In this document: positions 48,709 through 56,482 of the stretch, in pieces | Position numbering within the stretch: position 1 is the stretch's first letter | Layout of the letters: every line of letters starts with the position of its first letter | Assembly (NCBI RefSeq): GCF_000168715.1 | Contig: NZ_AASE01000004.1 | Location: forward strand, 62,001 to 126,000 | Source of the DNA: Chlorobium ferrooxidans DSM 13031 | Lineage (GTDB): Bacteria; Bacteroidota; Chlorobiia; Chlorobiales; Chlorobiaceae | Direction of reading: 5' to 3' | DNA: 64,000 bases | Program-made: the position numbers and the translations under genes | The notes under the pieces: generated by a model | The model's input: only the letters and a program-made list of their open reading frames with translations | The model's database searches: none | Told to the model about the DNA's origin: nothing

Positions 48709-49866
48709 ATGGCTGGTGCAGAACTAATCGGTCGGGAGGAGCTGGCCGAAATTCAGGAACTTTTCAGCAGGGAAAAGGTCAACCTCTACCGTTATGGTGG
48801 AGGCAATTACAAGGCCCGGGAGTTTGAGGAGAAATTTGCTGCATGGATGGGGGTAAAGTATGCTCACGCGGTATCCTCCGGAACGGCAGCAATACACTGT
48901 GCGCTTGCAGGCGCCGGAATTGCTCCAGGCGATGAGGTTATCACAACCGCATGGACCTTTATTGCGCCAATAGAGGCAATCAGTGCGCTCGGGGCTGTGC
49001 CGGTGCCGGTTGAGCTTGATGAGACCTATCATCTTGATCCGCTTGAGGTCGAGAAGGCCATCACTCCGGCAACAAAAGCTGTTGTTGCCATTCCCATGTG
49101 GGCTTCACCGAAAATGGATGAAATTTCGGCAATCTGCCGCAAGCACAACCTTATCCTGATTGAGGATGCGGCGCAGGCGCTTGGAGCGTCATACAAGGGG
49201 CGCAAACTCGGCACCATAGGCAGCGTAGCCTCCTTCTCATTTGATGCAGGCAAAACCCTCCATACAGGAGAGGGCGGCATCATTGTCACCAATGACAAGG
49301 AGATCTACGACCGTGCAGCAGAGTTTTCCGACCATGGCCACATGCATCTTCCCGGTCTGCCGAGAGGCAAGGATCCGAGACGTTCCAAAGGGCTCAATTT
49401 GCGTCTCAGCGAGGTAACAGCGGCTATCGGTCTGGCACAGCTTGCCAAAATCGATATGATTCTCTCGAAATCGCGGGAGAACAAGCAGAAAATCAAGGAT
49501 GGAATCCGCCATCTTCAGAACATTACACTCCGTCCGTTCAGTGATGAAGCGGGATCACAGGGCGATACCCTTATTTTCAGGGTGAGGGACCGCGAGGCTG
49601 CGCTGCAGCTTGAAGCACATCTCCTGGAGCATGGTTTCGGTACAAAGATCCTTCCGGAAGCACTTGACTGGCATTTCGCCGGTGTCTGGGGCCACCTGCT
49701 TGGAGAGTATGACCGCTATCGTGATGCTGATCTTGAAACACTCTGGCCGAAAACAGGCACCATGCTGCGCAGCAGTATCTGCCTCAACATTCCGGTGCTG
49801 ATTGATGAACCGACCATTGAAAAACTGGTCCAGGCCATTATTTCAGGAGCAGAGAAGATCGGATAA
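48709..49866 (+). CDS. DegT/DnrJ/EryC1 aminotransferase, KdnA-like
   Basis: A 385-residue PLP-dependent sugar aminotransferase. Conserved elements are H-A-V-S-S-G-T-A-A-I-H (about residues 57-67) and E-D-A-A-Q-A-L-G-A (about 152-160). PLP lysine K182 lies in F-D-A-G-K-T-L-H-T-G-E-G-G, and D-H-G-H follows. From memory, the segments E-F-S-D-H-G-H and G-L-N-L/F-R follow the Shewanella KdnA sequence closely, more so than other DegT proteins. It is the last gene of the operon, before a strong terminator. The amino donor would be glutamate. The product may be 8-amino-3,8-dideoxy-octulosonate. Confidence 0.88.
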   Translation: MAGAELIGREELAEIQELFSREKVNLYRYGGGNYKAREFEEKFAAWMGVKYAHAVSSGTAAIHCALAGAGIAPGDEVITTAWTFIAPIEAISALGAVPVPVELDETYHLDPLEVEKAITPATKAVVAIPMWASPKMDEISAICRKHNLILIEDAAQALGASYKGRKLGTIGSVASFSFDAGKTLHTGEGGIIVTNDKEIYDRAAEFSDHGHMHLPGLPRGKDPRRSKGLNLRLSEVTAAIGLAQLAKIDMILSKSRENKQKIKDGIRHLQNITLRPFSDEAGSQGDTLIFRVRDREAALQLEAHLLEHGFGTKILPEALDWHFAGVWGHLLGEYDRYRDADLETLWPKTGTMLRSSICLNIPVLIDEPTIEKLVQAIISGAEKIG

Positions 49867-49889
49867 CAGAGAGGGGAAAAGACCAAAAC

Positions 49890-49921
49890 AAAAAAGCCTG
49901 CGTTCTGTGCAGGCTTTTTTG
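49890..49921 (+). terminator. Bidirectional terminator between KdnA-like gene and tRNA-Cys
   Basis: GCCTGC (49896-49901) pairs with GCAGGC (49909-49914), flanked by A-run and T-run. It closes both the operon on the plus strand and the tRNA on the minus strand. Confidence 0.9.
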
Positions 49922-49925
49922 TTTC

Positions 49926-49999
49926 TGGAGGCGAAGAGCGGATTCGAACCGCTGTACAAGGTTTTGCAGACCTCTGCCTGACCACTCGGCCACTTCGCC
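49926..49999 (-). tRNA. tRNA-Cys (anticodon GCA)
   Basis: On the minus strand the 74 bases fold as a normal tRNA: acceptor GGCGAAG pairs with CTTCGCC, the D-arm holds GTGGTCAGGC, the anticodon loop is CTGCAAA with anticodon GCA, and the T-arm has GGTTCGAATCC. The 3' CCA is encoded. Confidence 0.95.
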
Positions 50000-50254
50000 G
50001 TTACAGGAATGACAAAGGTAAGAAAAACTTCTTGTTTTGCAAACTGATACCCGGTTATTTGGAGGCGTCACCTCTGCGTTGACTCTTTCTCCTCACTTCG
50101 GGGTGATAAGGCGGATAGATGCCGGAAAATGAGGAAACTCTTCAGCCCGGGAGGATGTTTGTTCTCTGAGAAAGGCTTTGCTAAATAAAGTATTGCACGG
50201 GTAGTGATCCACACTATCGGGCGGTGAACAGATAAACAAAACAGGAGTGTTATT

Positions 50255-50431
50255 ATGGCTATCATGAAAACAGTGATGTTAATAGTTGCGGGTATCATAA
50301 CGCTTTCCGGTTGCTCGGCTTCCTACAAGGGTGATATCAAAAGCTCCAACAGTTCTGAATCCGCAAATAACCGAACCTCTCTGGTGAGTTATACCGGATC
50401 AACCCCATCAGGAAGTGCTCTTTATAAATAA
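50255..50431 (+). CDS. Small lipoprotein (58 aa)
   Basis: A short gene found by hand. It begins M-A-I-M-K-T-V-M-L-I-V-A-G-I-I-T-L-S-G-C, a complete lipoprotein signal with lipobox L-S-G-C and cysteine at residue 20. The remaining 38 residues are small, polar and serine/threonine/asparagine-rich, ending S-A-L-Y-K. AGGAG lies seven bases ahead of the ATG, and a strong terminator follows the stop, which supports a real, independently transcribed gene. Function unknown. Confidence 0.75.
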   Translation: MAIMKTVMLIVAGIITLSGCSASYKGDIKSSNSSESANNRTSLVSYTGSTPSGSALYK

Positions 50432-50450
50432 GCTCCCGGTTCTCCTCTCG

Positions 50451-50489
50451 AAAAAGCCCCGCAAAACAGTTCGGGGCTTTTTATTTTTG
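50451..50489 (+). terminator. Rho-independent terminator after the small lipoprotein
   Basis: AAAAAGCCCCG (50451-50461) pairs with CGGGGCTTTTT (50472-50482) around a ten-base loop, followed by more T. Confidence 0.9.
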
Positions 50490-50618
50490 CGTTATCCCCT
50501 CTATTTTTCTCTCCATGCAGGTTTTCGCGACTCTTCAGCACTATATTTTCATGAAAAAGAGGGAATGTAATCACAACTGTCCATACGAACTTTACCAGTC
50601 GGTACATCGAGATCGCTC

Positions 50619-51932
50619 ATGACATCAATTTTCATTGTTTCAATCCTTCTGCTTCTGCTGCTTCTGCTGCTTTTTGTGGCTTACAGAGTTGTTCGTGACG
50701 CTCCATTGAAAGCCGAACTGCAACGTCTGCGCCTTGTTGAAGAGGATGCCGCCCGAAGAGCGAACCAGCTTGCCATGAAATCCTCCGAGCTTGAAGCGGC
50801 TAACATCCGGTTTGCACGGCTTGAATCTGATCTGGACAATGAACGGCGGAGTGCCGCTGAAAAAACAGCGCTTATGCAGGAGTCGGAAGTTCGCCTGAAA
50901 AGTGAGTTTGAACATCTCTCGAACAGGATATTCGAGGAACGTGGACGGGCTTTCGGCCAGGAGAACCGTGAGCGTCTTGAGACGCTTTTACAGCCGCTCC
51001 GCGAGCAGCTTGATGCATTTCGCAAGCGGGTTGATGAGGTGCACTCTTCCGATACCGAACTGTCGGGACGCCTGATCGAACAGGTTCGTCAGCTCCAGGA
51101 GCTGAGCGGTCGGGTGAGCGATGAGGCCAACACACTGGCAAAGGCGATCAAGGGGGACTCAAAAACGCAGGGAGACTGGGGTGAGTTGATTATCGAACGG
51201 ATATTTGAAGCTTCCGGTCTTGAAAAAGGGCGTGAGTATGTGGTGCAGGAGAGCTTTCGACAGGAGGATGGTCAGTTGAAACGACCCGATTTTCTGGTTA
51301 TGCTTCCCGGCAACAAAGCGGTGATTGTCGATTCAAAAGTCTCCCTTACGGCGTACGAGCGATACTGCGCGCTTGATGACGAGCCGCAACGGGCTCAGGC
51401 ACTCAGGGAGCATACACAATCGGTGCTTCGTCATATCGCCGAACTTCAATCAAAGGAGTACAGCGCTCTTGGCGGTAACCGGACACTTGATTTTGTTATC
51501 ATGTGTATTCCCCTCGAACCCGCATGGCAGGCTGTGATGAAGGCTGACCCGGAGCTGATGTATGGTCTTGCCGGAAAGAACGTTGTGTTGTGCGGTCCGG
51601 CCACACTGATGATAACGCTCAAGCTCATTGCCCAGATCTGGCGTCGGGAGAACGAGAACCGTAACGCCGAGCTTATTGCGGAAAAAGCTGGCAGAATCTA
51701 CGATCAGGTCCTGCTTGTGCTTGAGGCAGTAATGGATGGACGAAAAAAGCTCTCAGCACTCTCGGACTCCTTTGACCTTGCTCTCAAGCGGCTGAAAGAG
51801 GGGAGGGGTAATCTTGTCGGAAGGGTGGAGGAGATCCGGAAGCTTGGAGCAAAGGTCACTCGCCAGATACCTTCAGAGCTTGCGGTCGATGCTGAAACTG
51901 AAAGAGAAAACCGTGATGAAGAGAGCCGCTGA
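50619..51932 (+). CDS. rmuC: DNA recombination protein RmuC
   Basis: RmuC limits recombination between inverted repeats and has a nuclease-like fold. The 437-residue protein has an N-terminal membrane helix (about residues 3-22) and a coiled coil (about 27-190). The RmuC domain follows, with G-D-W-G-E-L-I-I-E-R (about 186-195), R-P-D-F-L-V-M-L-P (about 223-231), the catalytic-like D-S-K-V-S-L-T (about 238-244) and the long C-terminal helices. The leucine-run in the first helix is normal for the family. Confidence 0.93.
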   Translation: MTSIFIVSILLLLLLLLLFVAYRVVRDAPLKAELQRLRLVEEDAARRANQLAMKSSELEAANIRFARLESDLDNERRSAAEKTALMQESEVRLKSEFEHLSNRIFEERGRAFGQENRERLETLLQPLREQLDAFRKRVDEVHSSDTELSGRLIEQVRQLQELSGRVSDEANTLAKAIKGDSKTQGDWGELIIERIFEASGLEKGREYVVQESFRQEDGQLKRPDFLVMLPGNKAVIVDSKVSLTAYERYCALDDEPQRAQALREHTQSVLRHIAELQSKEYSALGGNRTLDFVIMCIPLEPAWQAVMKADPELMYGLAGKNVVLCGPATLMITLKLIAQIWRRENENRNAELIAEKAGRIYDQVLLVLEAVMDGRKKLSALSDSFDLALKRLKEGRGNLVGRVEEIRKLGAKVTRQIPSELAVDAETERENRDEESR

Positions 51933-51939
51933 CAGTCTT

Positions 51940-52248
51940 TTATGGCCTTGAGTCGTCATAAGCCTGGATATCACGGGCAATAATCGGCCCCATGCTGTTC
52001 ATGGCTGTTTTAAGATCATAGTCCATCTGCAGGCCAAACCAGAACTGCGGAGGGGTTCCGAAATAGCGGGCAAGCCGCAACGAGGTCTCTGCGGTGATGC
52101 TTCGTTTTCCTGCGATGATTTCGTTAATGCGCCATACAGGAATATGGATATCCTCGGCTATCCGGCCTTCAGTCAGATTCATGGGAGTAATGTACTCCTC
52201 AAACAGAACCGTTCCGGGATGAAGCGGCAACATTATTTTGTCATTCAT
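51940..52248 (-). CDS. HigA-type antitoxin, no toxin partner seen
   Basis: A 102-residue XRE/Cro-type helix-turn-helix protein of the HigA/VapI family. L-H-P-G-T-V-L-F-E-E-Y (about residues 8-18) starts the domain, the recognition region includes I-P-V-W-R-I-N-E-I-I-A-G-K-R, and F-G-T-P-P-Q-F-W-F-G-L-Q (about 60-71) is the family signature. I start at ATG 52248, which has a GAGGAA site upstream. HigB normally lies just upstream, but that region (52249-52450) has no HigB-like frame. It may be a solitary regulator or a remnant. Confidence 0.88.
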   Translation of the reverse strand: MNDKIMLPLHPGTVLFEEYITPMNLTEGRIAEDIHIPVWRINEIIAGKRSITAETSLRLARYFGTPPQFWFGLQMDYDLKTAMNSMGPIIARDIQAYDDSRP

Positions 52249-52654
52249 GGCTGAAAATTCCTCATGGTAAACCTGCATTGGACATCATGGAAGCGTAGAG
52301 GCAGATTACCATTATTTTATCGATTTCGCTGTTTTTATTCTTCTCTTTCCGCTTTTTGCCCCTCCTCTTTTCTTATAAACTCCAGGCACGGCAAGATCAT
52401 GACCGGGTAACCGGTCAATAGTCATTTCCTTTTGCGGTATCCACTACCCGTCGCGATGATCTGATCGGGAGGAGGTAATTGCTGTTGGAAAGCGGTGAAG
52501 TGAAAAATCCGTAACCGCCTGTTTACAGTATTCTTACAGGCGTTGATGCATTGAATGGAACTTTTTTTAGCTTGTGCTTTACGGCAAACAGCGCTTTGCC
52601 GGGAGTGTGGTATTCGACAGCCTCCGTCTCCTTGATTGAACTATAGACGCCCTT
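52249..52654. other. Intergenic region with three inverted repeats
   Basis: About 400 bases without a gene, divergent between higA and the protease. It holds GACCGG/CCGGTC (52401-52406, 52411-52416), CGCCTGT/ACAGGCG (52516-52522, 52536-52542) and CGGCAAA/TTTGCCG (52582-52588, 52595-52601). The last lies 53 bases ahead of the protease start and could be an operator. Confidence 0.6.
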
Positions 52655-54304
52655 ATGCCGAGTCCCTCAACATCTTCTGCCATAAGTATATTCAGCGCGA
52701 GCGGTGTCAGTACGGTTGATCCGCTGCTCAATGAAGATCATGTGAAATGGCGTGCCGGATCCAGCGGTGTTGTATCGCTCTCCTACAGCTTTCCCTGGAT
52801 CGATGGAGCAACAGCCTATTGGCAGAGTGATTACTCCAGAACAAACGAACCGGATGCATCATCGCATTTCGCTCTGACGGCAACCCAGATTGCTGCCGCG
52901 GGCAGTGTGTTTCAGTTATGGGCCGCAGTTGCCAATCTCTCCTTCACACAGGTTGCTGATACCGCAGGAAGTGTCGGTGACTTTCGTCTGGCATTTTCCT
53001 CCGCCGTAAGCGGATCCTGGGGATGGTGCTATTATCCGGATGACTACTGGGCCTCGGCCGCCGATGTCTGGATCAATCCCGCTTATGCCACCGGCAGTTC
53101 GTGGACGAACAGCTCCTTCAACTACTACTCACTGATTCATGAAATCGGTCATGGACTTGGTCTGAAACACCCGGGAAACTACTCCGGAACCAGCTCTTCC
53201 GGGCCCTATCTTCCTGCAAATCTTGATTACAGGCTCTATTCGGTTATGTCCTATAACGACTGGCATAAATGGTATGTGGATGCCAGTCAAACCATTGCCG
53301 TACTTCCTGAAACCCCTATGGTGTATGATATTGCCGCTATCCAGTATCTGTACGGGGCAAACAACAGCTACCAGACCGGTAACAATACCTACACCTTCGA
53401 TCCCGCGGTTCCCTTTTACAAAACCATCTGGGATGCCGGAGGGACCGACACCATTGATATTTCGAACTTCACGACCGATTGCACGGTTGATCTGAGAGCG
53501 GGGAGCTACTCCTCACTTCACTACGTCAACAGGGGAAATTCGTCGAATTATGACGGTTCAAATAACCTTGGCATTGCTTTCGGAGTCACGCTTGAAAATG
53601 TCAAGGGAGGTACCGGCAGTGACACCATTACCGGTAACAGTGCGGCCAACACCATAACGGGCGGTGGAGGCAACGATACCATCAATGGCGGTGATGGATC
53701 GGATACAGCAATCTTCAGCGGTAACAGCAGTGACTATACCATCACCTATGATGCCTCAAGCGGAGTGTACACCATTACGGACAAGAGAGCCGGAGGTGAA
53801 GGCTCGGATCATCTGAGCGGCGTTGAACACTTCCAGTTTGCCGATACAACGCAGATCAATACCAACATTCCGACGGTTACCCTTTTCAGCCCCAATGACG
53901 GGGCGGTGGATGTCGGTCTTTCGGATGATATTGTCATCACCTTCAATGAAACGATACAGAAGGGAACCGGCAGTGCTGCTATTCATATCAATTCAGCGAC
54001 AGGGACTCTTTTTGAAGCGGCCTATGAGATTTCGACAAGCTCAAACCTTGCGGTTTCCGGGAGCCGCCTTACGATAAACCCGACCTCATCGTTTGCATCC
54101 GGCACGCACTACTATGTTACCCTGGATGGCGGAGTGGTCAGGGACAGTGACGGAAACAGCTCCGAGGGCATTCAGACCTATGACTTTACTACAGCAAATC
54201 CCTATGTTGAGAGTGCGGCTGAAAGTTCCGGTTCCGGCTCGGGTGGAGCTGCTGTCGTCGCCGGGGTTGCCTCAATCGGCATTCTTGCCTGGGTCATACT
54301 CTAA
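52655..54304 (+). CDS. Serralysin-like RTX metalloprotease with hydrophobic C-terminus
   Basis: An M10B zinc metalloprotease, 549 residues. The zinc motif is H-E-I-G-H-G-L-G-L-K-H with H162, E163, H166 and H172, and the Met-turn is S-V-M-S-Y, M198. Four RTX-type nonapeptides follow (about 318-353), such as G-G-G-G-N-D-T-I-N. Next is an Ig-like Big_5/SbsA-type domain (about 405-515) and a G/S-rich linker. The last ~20 residues are a hydrophobic helix, A-A-V-V-A-G-V-A-S-I-G-I-L-A-W-V-I-L. There is no signal peptide, as in type I-secreted serralysins, but the tail looks more like a membrane anchor than a type I signal. Confidence 0.9.
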   Translation: MPSPSTSSAISIFSASGVSTVDPLLNEDHVKWRAGSSGVVSLSYSFPWIDGATAYWQSDYSRTNEPDASSHFALTATQIAAAGSVFQLWAAVANLSFTQVADTAGSVGDFRLAFSSAVSGSWGWCYYPDDYWASAADVWINPAYATGSSWTNSSFNYYSLIHEIGHGLGLKHPGNYSGTSSSGPYLPANLDYRLYSVMSYNDWHKWYVDASQTIAVLPETPMVYDIAAIQYLYGANNSYQTGNNTYTFDPAVPFYKTIWDAGGTDTIDISNFTTDCTVDLRAGSYSSLHYVNRGNSSNYDGSNNLGIAFGVTLENVKGGTGSDTITGNSAANTITGGGGNDTINGGDGSDTAIFSGNSSDYTITYDASSGVYTITDKRAGGEGSDHLSGVEHFQFADTTQINTNIPTVTLFSPNDGAVDVGLSDDIVITFNETIQKGTGSAAIHINSATGTLFEAAYEISTSSNLAVSGSRLTINPTSSFASGTHYYVTLDGGVVRDSDGNSSEGIQTYDFTTANPYVESAAESSGSGSGGAAVVAGVASIGILAWVIL

Positions 54305-54323
54305 CAATAACTGCACGTAAGAG

Positions 54324-54731
54324 ATGAAACAGTCGGTACACTCACTCAAGTTGTTCGGACTCTATATGAATCTGCTTGGCGCAGCCCTTATCGTGGTACC
54401 GAATCTCCTGCTCTCACTCTTCGGGATAGCGCCGACCTCGGAGGTCTGGGTCCGGGTTGCGGGCGTTCTTGTTTTCAATCTCGGTATCTACTACCGCTTT
54501 GCCCTGAAAAATCCTGACAAAGCCTTTATTCAGGCCTCGATTTATGCCCGAATGTTTGTACTGGCTGCATTTATTGCCTTTATTCTCTTCGGGTTCGCCA
54601 CTCCCGTTTTTCTGCTCTTTGGTGCTGTAGATGCTGCCGGAGCGCTCTGGACCTGGATAGCCCTGAGAGGAGAAGAGAGAGAAGAAAGTGGACTCAGTGG
54701 ACAGGGAAATGGTGGACAGAAGTGGACGTAG
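54324..54731 (+). CDS. Four-helix membrane protein with repeat-encoded tail
   Basis: A 135-residue protein with four hydrophobic helices (about residues 10-30, 42-58, 70-90, 95-115). The family is not recognised. The last ~15 residues (S-G-L-S-G-Q-G-N-G-G-Q) are encoded by a GTGGAC-type tandem repeat, so the natural end of the protein may have been shifted by repeat expansion. It follows the protease gene after 19 bases on the same strand and could help its anchoring or export, but nothing proves this. Confidence 0.7.
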   Translation: MKQSVHSLKLFGLYMNLLGAALIVVPNLLLSLFGIAPTSEVWVRVAGVLVFNLGIYYRFALKNPDKAFIQASIYARMFVLAAFIAFILFGFATPVFLLFGAVDAAGALWTWIALRGEEREESGLSGQGNGGQKWT

Positions 54732-54737
54732 TGGAGA
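54687..54737. repeat. GTGGAC-type nonamer tandem repeat
   Basis: Nonamer-spaced AGTGGAC units: AGTGGACTC, AGTGGACAG, then TGGTGGACAG, AAGTGGACG and TAGTGGAGA. It covers the 3' end of the membrane-protein gene and a few bases beyond. Confidence 0.7.
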
Positions 54738-54782
54738 GGATTGAAACGATTTTGAGTTTTTGAATGACGAGGAAGATTATTG

Positions 54783-54986
54783 ACCACGAAACACACGAAA
54801 TCTCACAAAAAGAAGAGGTTGAAAAATTTTTAATGCTTGATTTTGGATTAAAAACAAGATAGTAAGGGCTTTTTTCTTAAAACGGCAGAGATGTCTCTCT
54901 TTGTTCGACATGACACCTTGCAGCGCGATTCCTGATTGTAAATTATTTTTCGTCCTTGTAGTCCCTGATATCCTTATTGTCCTTGC
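54783..54986. repeat. Composite intergenic repeat, copy 1 (upstream of sbcD)
   Basis: Left part CCACGAAACACACGAAAT (from 54784) and right part TTTTCGTCCTTGTAGTCCCT with further nonamer-spaced TCC units (54946-54986). A second copy with the same two parts lies downstream of sbcD. Confidence 0.7.
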
Positions 54987-55010
54987 TTATTTTATCAGTT
55001 TCATGCTCTT

Positions 55011-56270
55011 ATGACCATCCGCTTTATCCATACGGCTGACCTTCATCTCGGCAAAACCTATCGAACCGCATCCGCCGAGTCTCTGCGGTATGAAGATTTT
55101 TTTGTCATGCTTGATTCCATTGTGAAGCATGCCATTGATGAAGCTGTTGATTTTGTCCTGATTGCGGGTGACCTTTTCCACACCGGTCAGATACTCCCGC
55201 GCACCTTCGCCCGCACCATCGAGAGCCTTCAGCCCCTGAAGGAGGCCTCTATACCCTGTATTGCAGTTGAAGGAAACCATGACTGGATCCATCGCCGTGA
55301 GAGCATCTCCTGGATGGAGGCGCTCTCGGAGATGGGCTATATCCGCCTTCTTCGACCATCCCGGACCGAATCGGGCGGATACCGGTTTGAACCCTTCAGG
55401 AGTGAAGAGGGGATCGGAGGCTACATCGAAATAAAGGGGTTACATATCTACGGGCTCGGTTATATCGGTACACAGGCGGGCAGCCATGTTGAGCGTATCT
55501 GTGAATCGATTGCCACAACCGGAAATATCCTTCTCTTTCATGTCGGTATCTGGAGCTACTCTCCGGTGGAAATCGGCAACATGAAGCCCGAAGAGGCGCT
55601 GCCGCTCTCGGCAAAATTTGATTATGTCGCTCTTGGTCATGGACACAAGCCCTATGTTGTCGAGCGTGCTGATGGTCAGCCCTATGCCTATAATCCGGGC
55701 TCCCCTGAGTGTGTGAACTTCGGTGAAGAGCGGTTCGACAAGGGATATTACCTTGTTACCGTCGATGAAGGCATCTATCGGCACGAATTCCGTCAAACCT
55801 CTCCCCGGCCTATGATGGTGACCACCATCAATCTGGATGGAGCTGAAAATGCAGATGAAGCGCTTCGGCGTCTTTCAGAAGCGATACGCCCGAAACTTTT
55901 CAGGGGAGTTGATGACCGCAAGCTGCTTCTTGAGCTGAAATTGACCGGACGGGTCCGTTTTCATCCTTTTGAGCTTGGCAGGGAGCGGTTGCGCCTTCTG
56001 CTTGATGAACTCTGTCACCCTCTGCATGTCGAGATTAAAAACCATCTCTCACTCTTCACCAGGGAGGGAGGTCAGGAGCGGGAGCAGAAACATCTGGGGG
56101 AGATTGAAAAAGAGGTGGTTCGGGAGTTGATCACTGCCCGAAGCGAGTTCAAGGGAAGAGAGGAGGAGCTGCTCAGGCTTGCTCTTGCCATCAGGGATCA
56201 GGTAATGAAGGGGGAGTGTGAGGGGGACGATCTTCTTGGTATGCTCACGGCACCACAAAATCATCAATAA
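55011..56270 (+). CDS. sbcD: Exonuclease SbcD-like (Mre11) phosphoesterase
   Basis: Nuclease subunit of the SbcCD/Mre11-Rad50 complex for processing DNA hairpins and double-strand ends. The 419-residue protein has metallophosphoesterase motifs H-T-A-D-L-H-L-G (residues 7-14), A-G-D-L-F-H (about 50-55), G-N-H-D (about 87-90) and L-G-H-G-H-K-P (about 208-214), the last often I-H-R-P in relatives. Its ATPase partner sbcC begins 212 bases downstream, and both sides of sbcD carry the same composite repeat. Confidence 0.92.
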   Translation: MTIRFIHTADLHLGKTYRTASAESLRYEDFFVMLDSIVKHAIDEAVDFVLIAGDLFHTGQILPRTFARTIESLQPLKEASIPCIAVEGNHDWIHRRESISWMEALSEMGYIRLLRPSRTESGGYRFEPFRSEEGIGGYIEIKGLHIYGLGYIGTQAGSHVERICESIATTGNILLFHVGIWSYSPVEIGNMKPEEALPLSAKFDYVALGHGHKPYVVERADGQPYAYNPGSPECVNFGEERFDKGYYLVTVDEGIYRHEFRQTSPRPMMVTTINLDGAENADEALRRLSEAIRPKLFRGVDDRKLLLELKLTGRVRFHPFELGRERLRLLLDELCHPLHVEIKNHLSLFTREGGQEREQKHLGEIEKEVVRELITARSEFKGREEELLRLALAIRDQVMKGECEGDDLLGMLTAPQNHQ

Positions 56271-56319
56271 AAGATATGGGCACCTCTATTAATTGTCGTG
56301 AGCGGTTTGAAGATTTTTG

Positions 56320-56419
56320 AACCACGAAACAGACGAAATTACAAGAAATTATGCACAAAAAAACCATCAAGCTGTTCTTTTCGTCCTTGTAGTCCCTACA
56401 GTCCTTGTTGTCCTTGTTC
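56320..56419. repeat. Composite intergenic repeat, copy 2 (downstream of sbcD)
   Basis: AACCACGAAACAGACGAAAT (from 56320) and, 36 bases on, TTTTCGTCCTTGTAGTCCCT with GTCCTTGTT units (56377-56419). It matches copy 1 at both parts, with a shorter middle. Confidence 0.75.
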
Positions 56420-56482
56420 TCTTTTCAGAGCACCGCCCAACGAAGCAATCAAATCGCGGAATAAATTAATAGAGATGCCAAG

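Noticed and set aside
52249..52450. HigB toxin expected upstream of higA
   Set aside because: All frames on the minus strand are broken or show no resemblance to HigB. A 21-codon frame near 52340-52400 ends too early to be meaningful.
52655..54304. PEP-CTERM sorting signal at the end of the protease
   Set aside because: There is no P-E-P motif ahead of the hydrophobic helix and no basic residues after it, so exosortase sorting is not supported.
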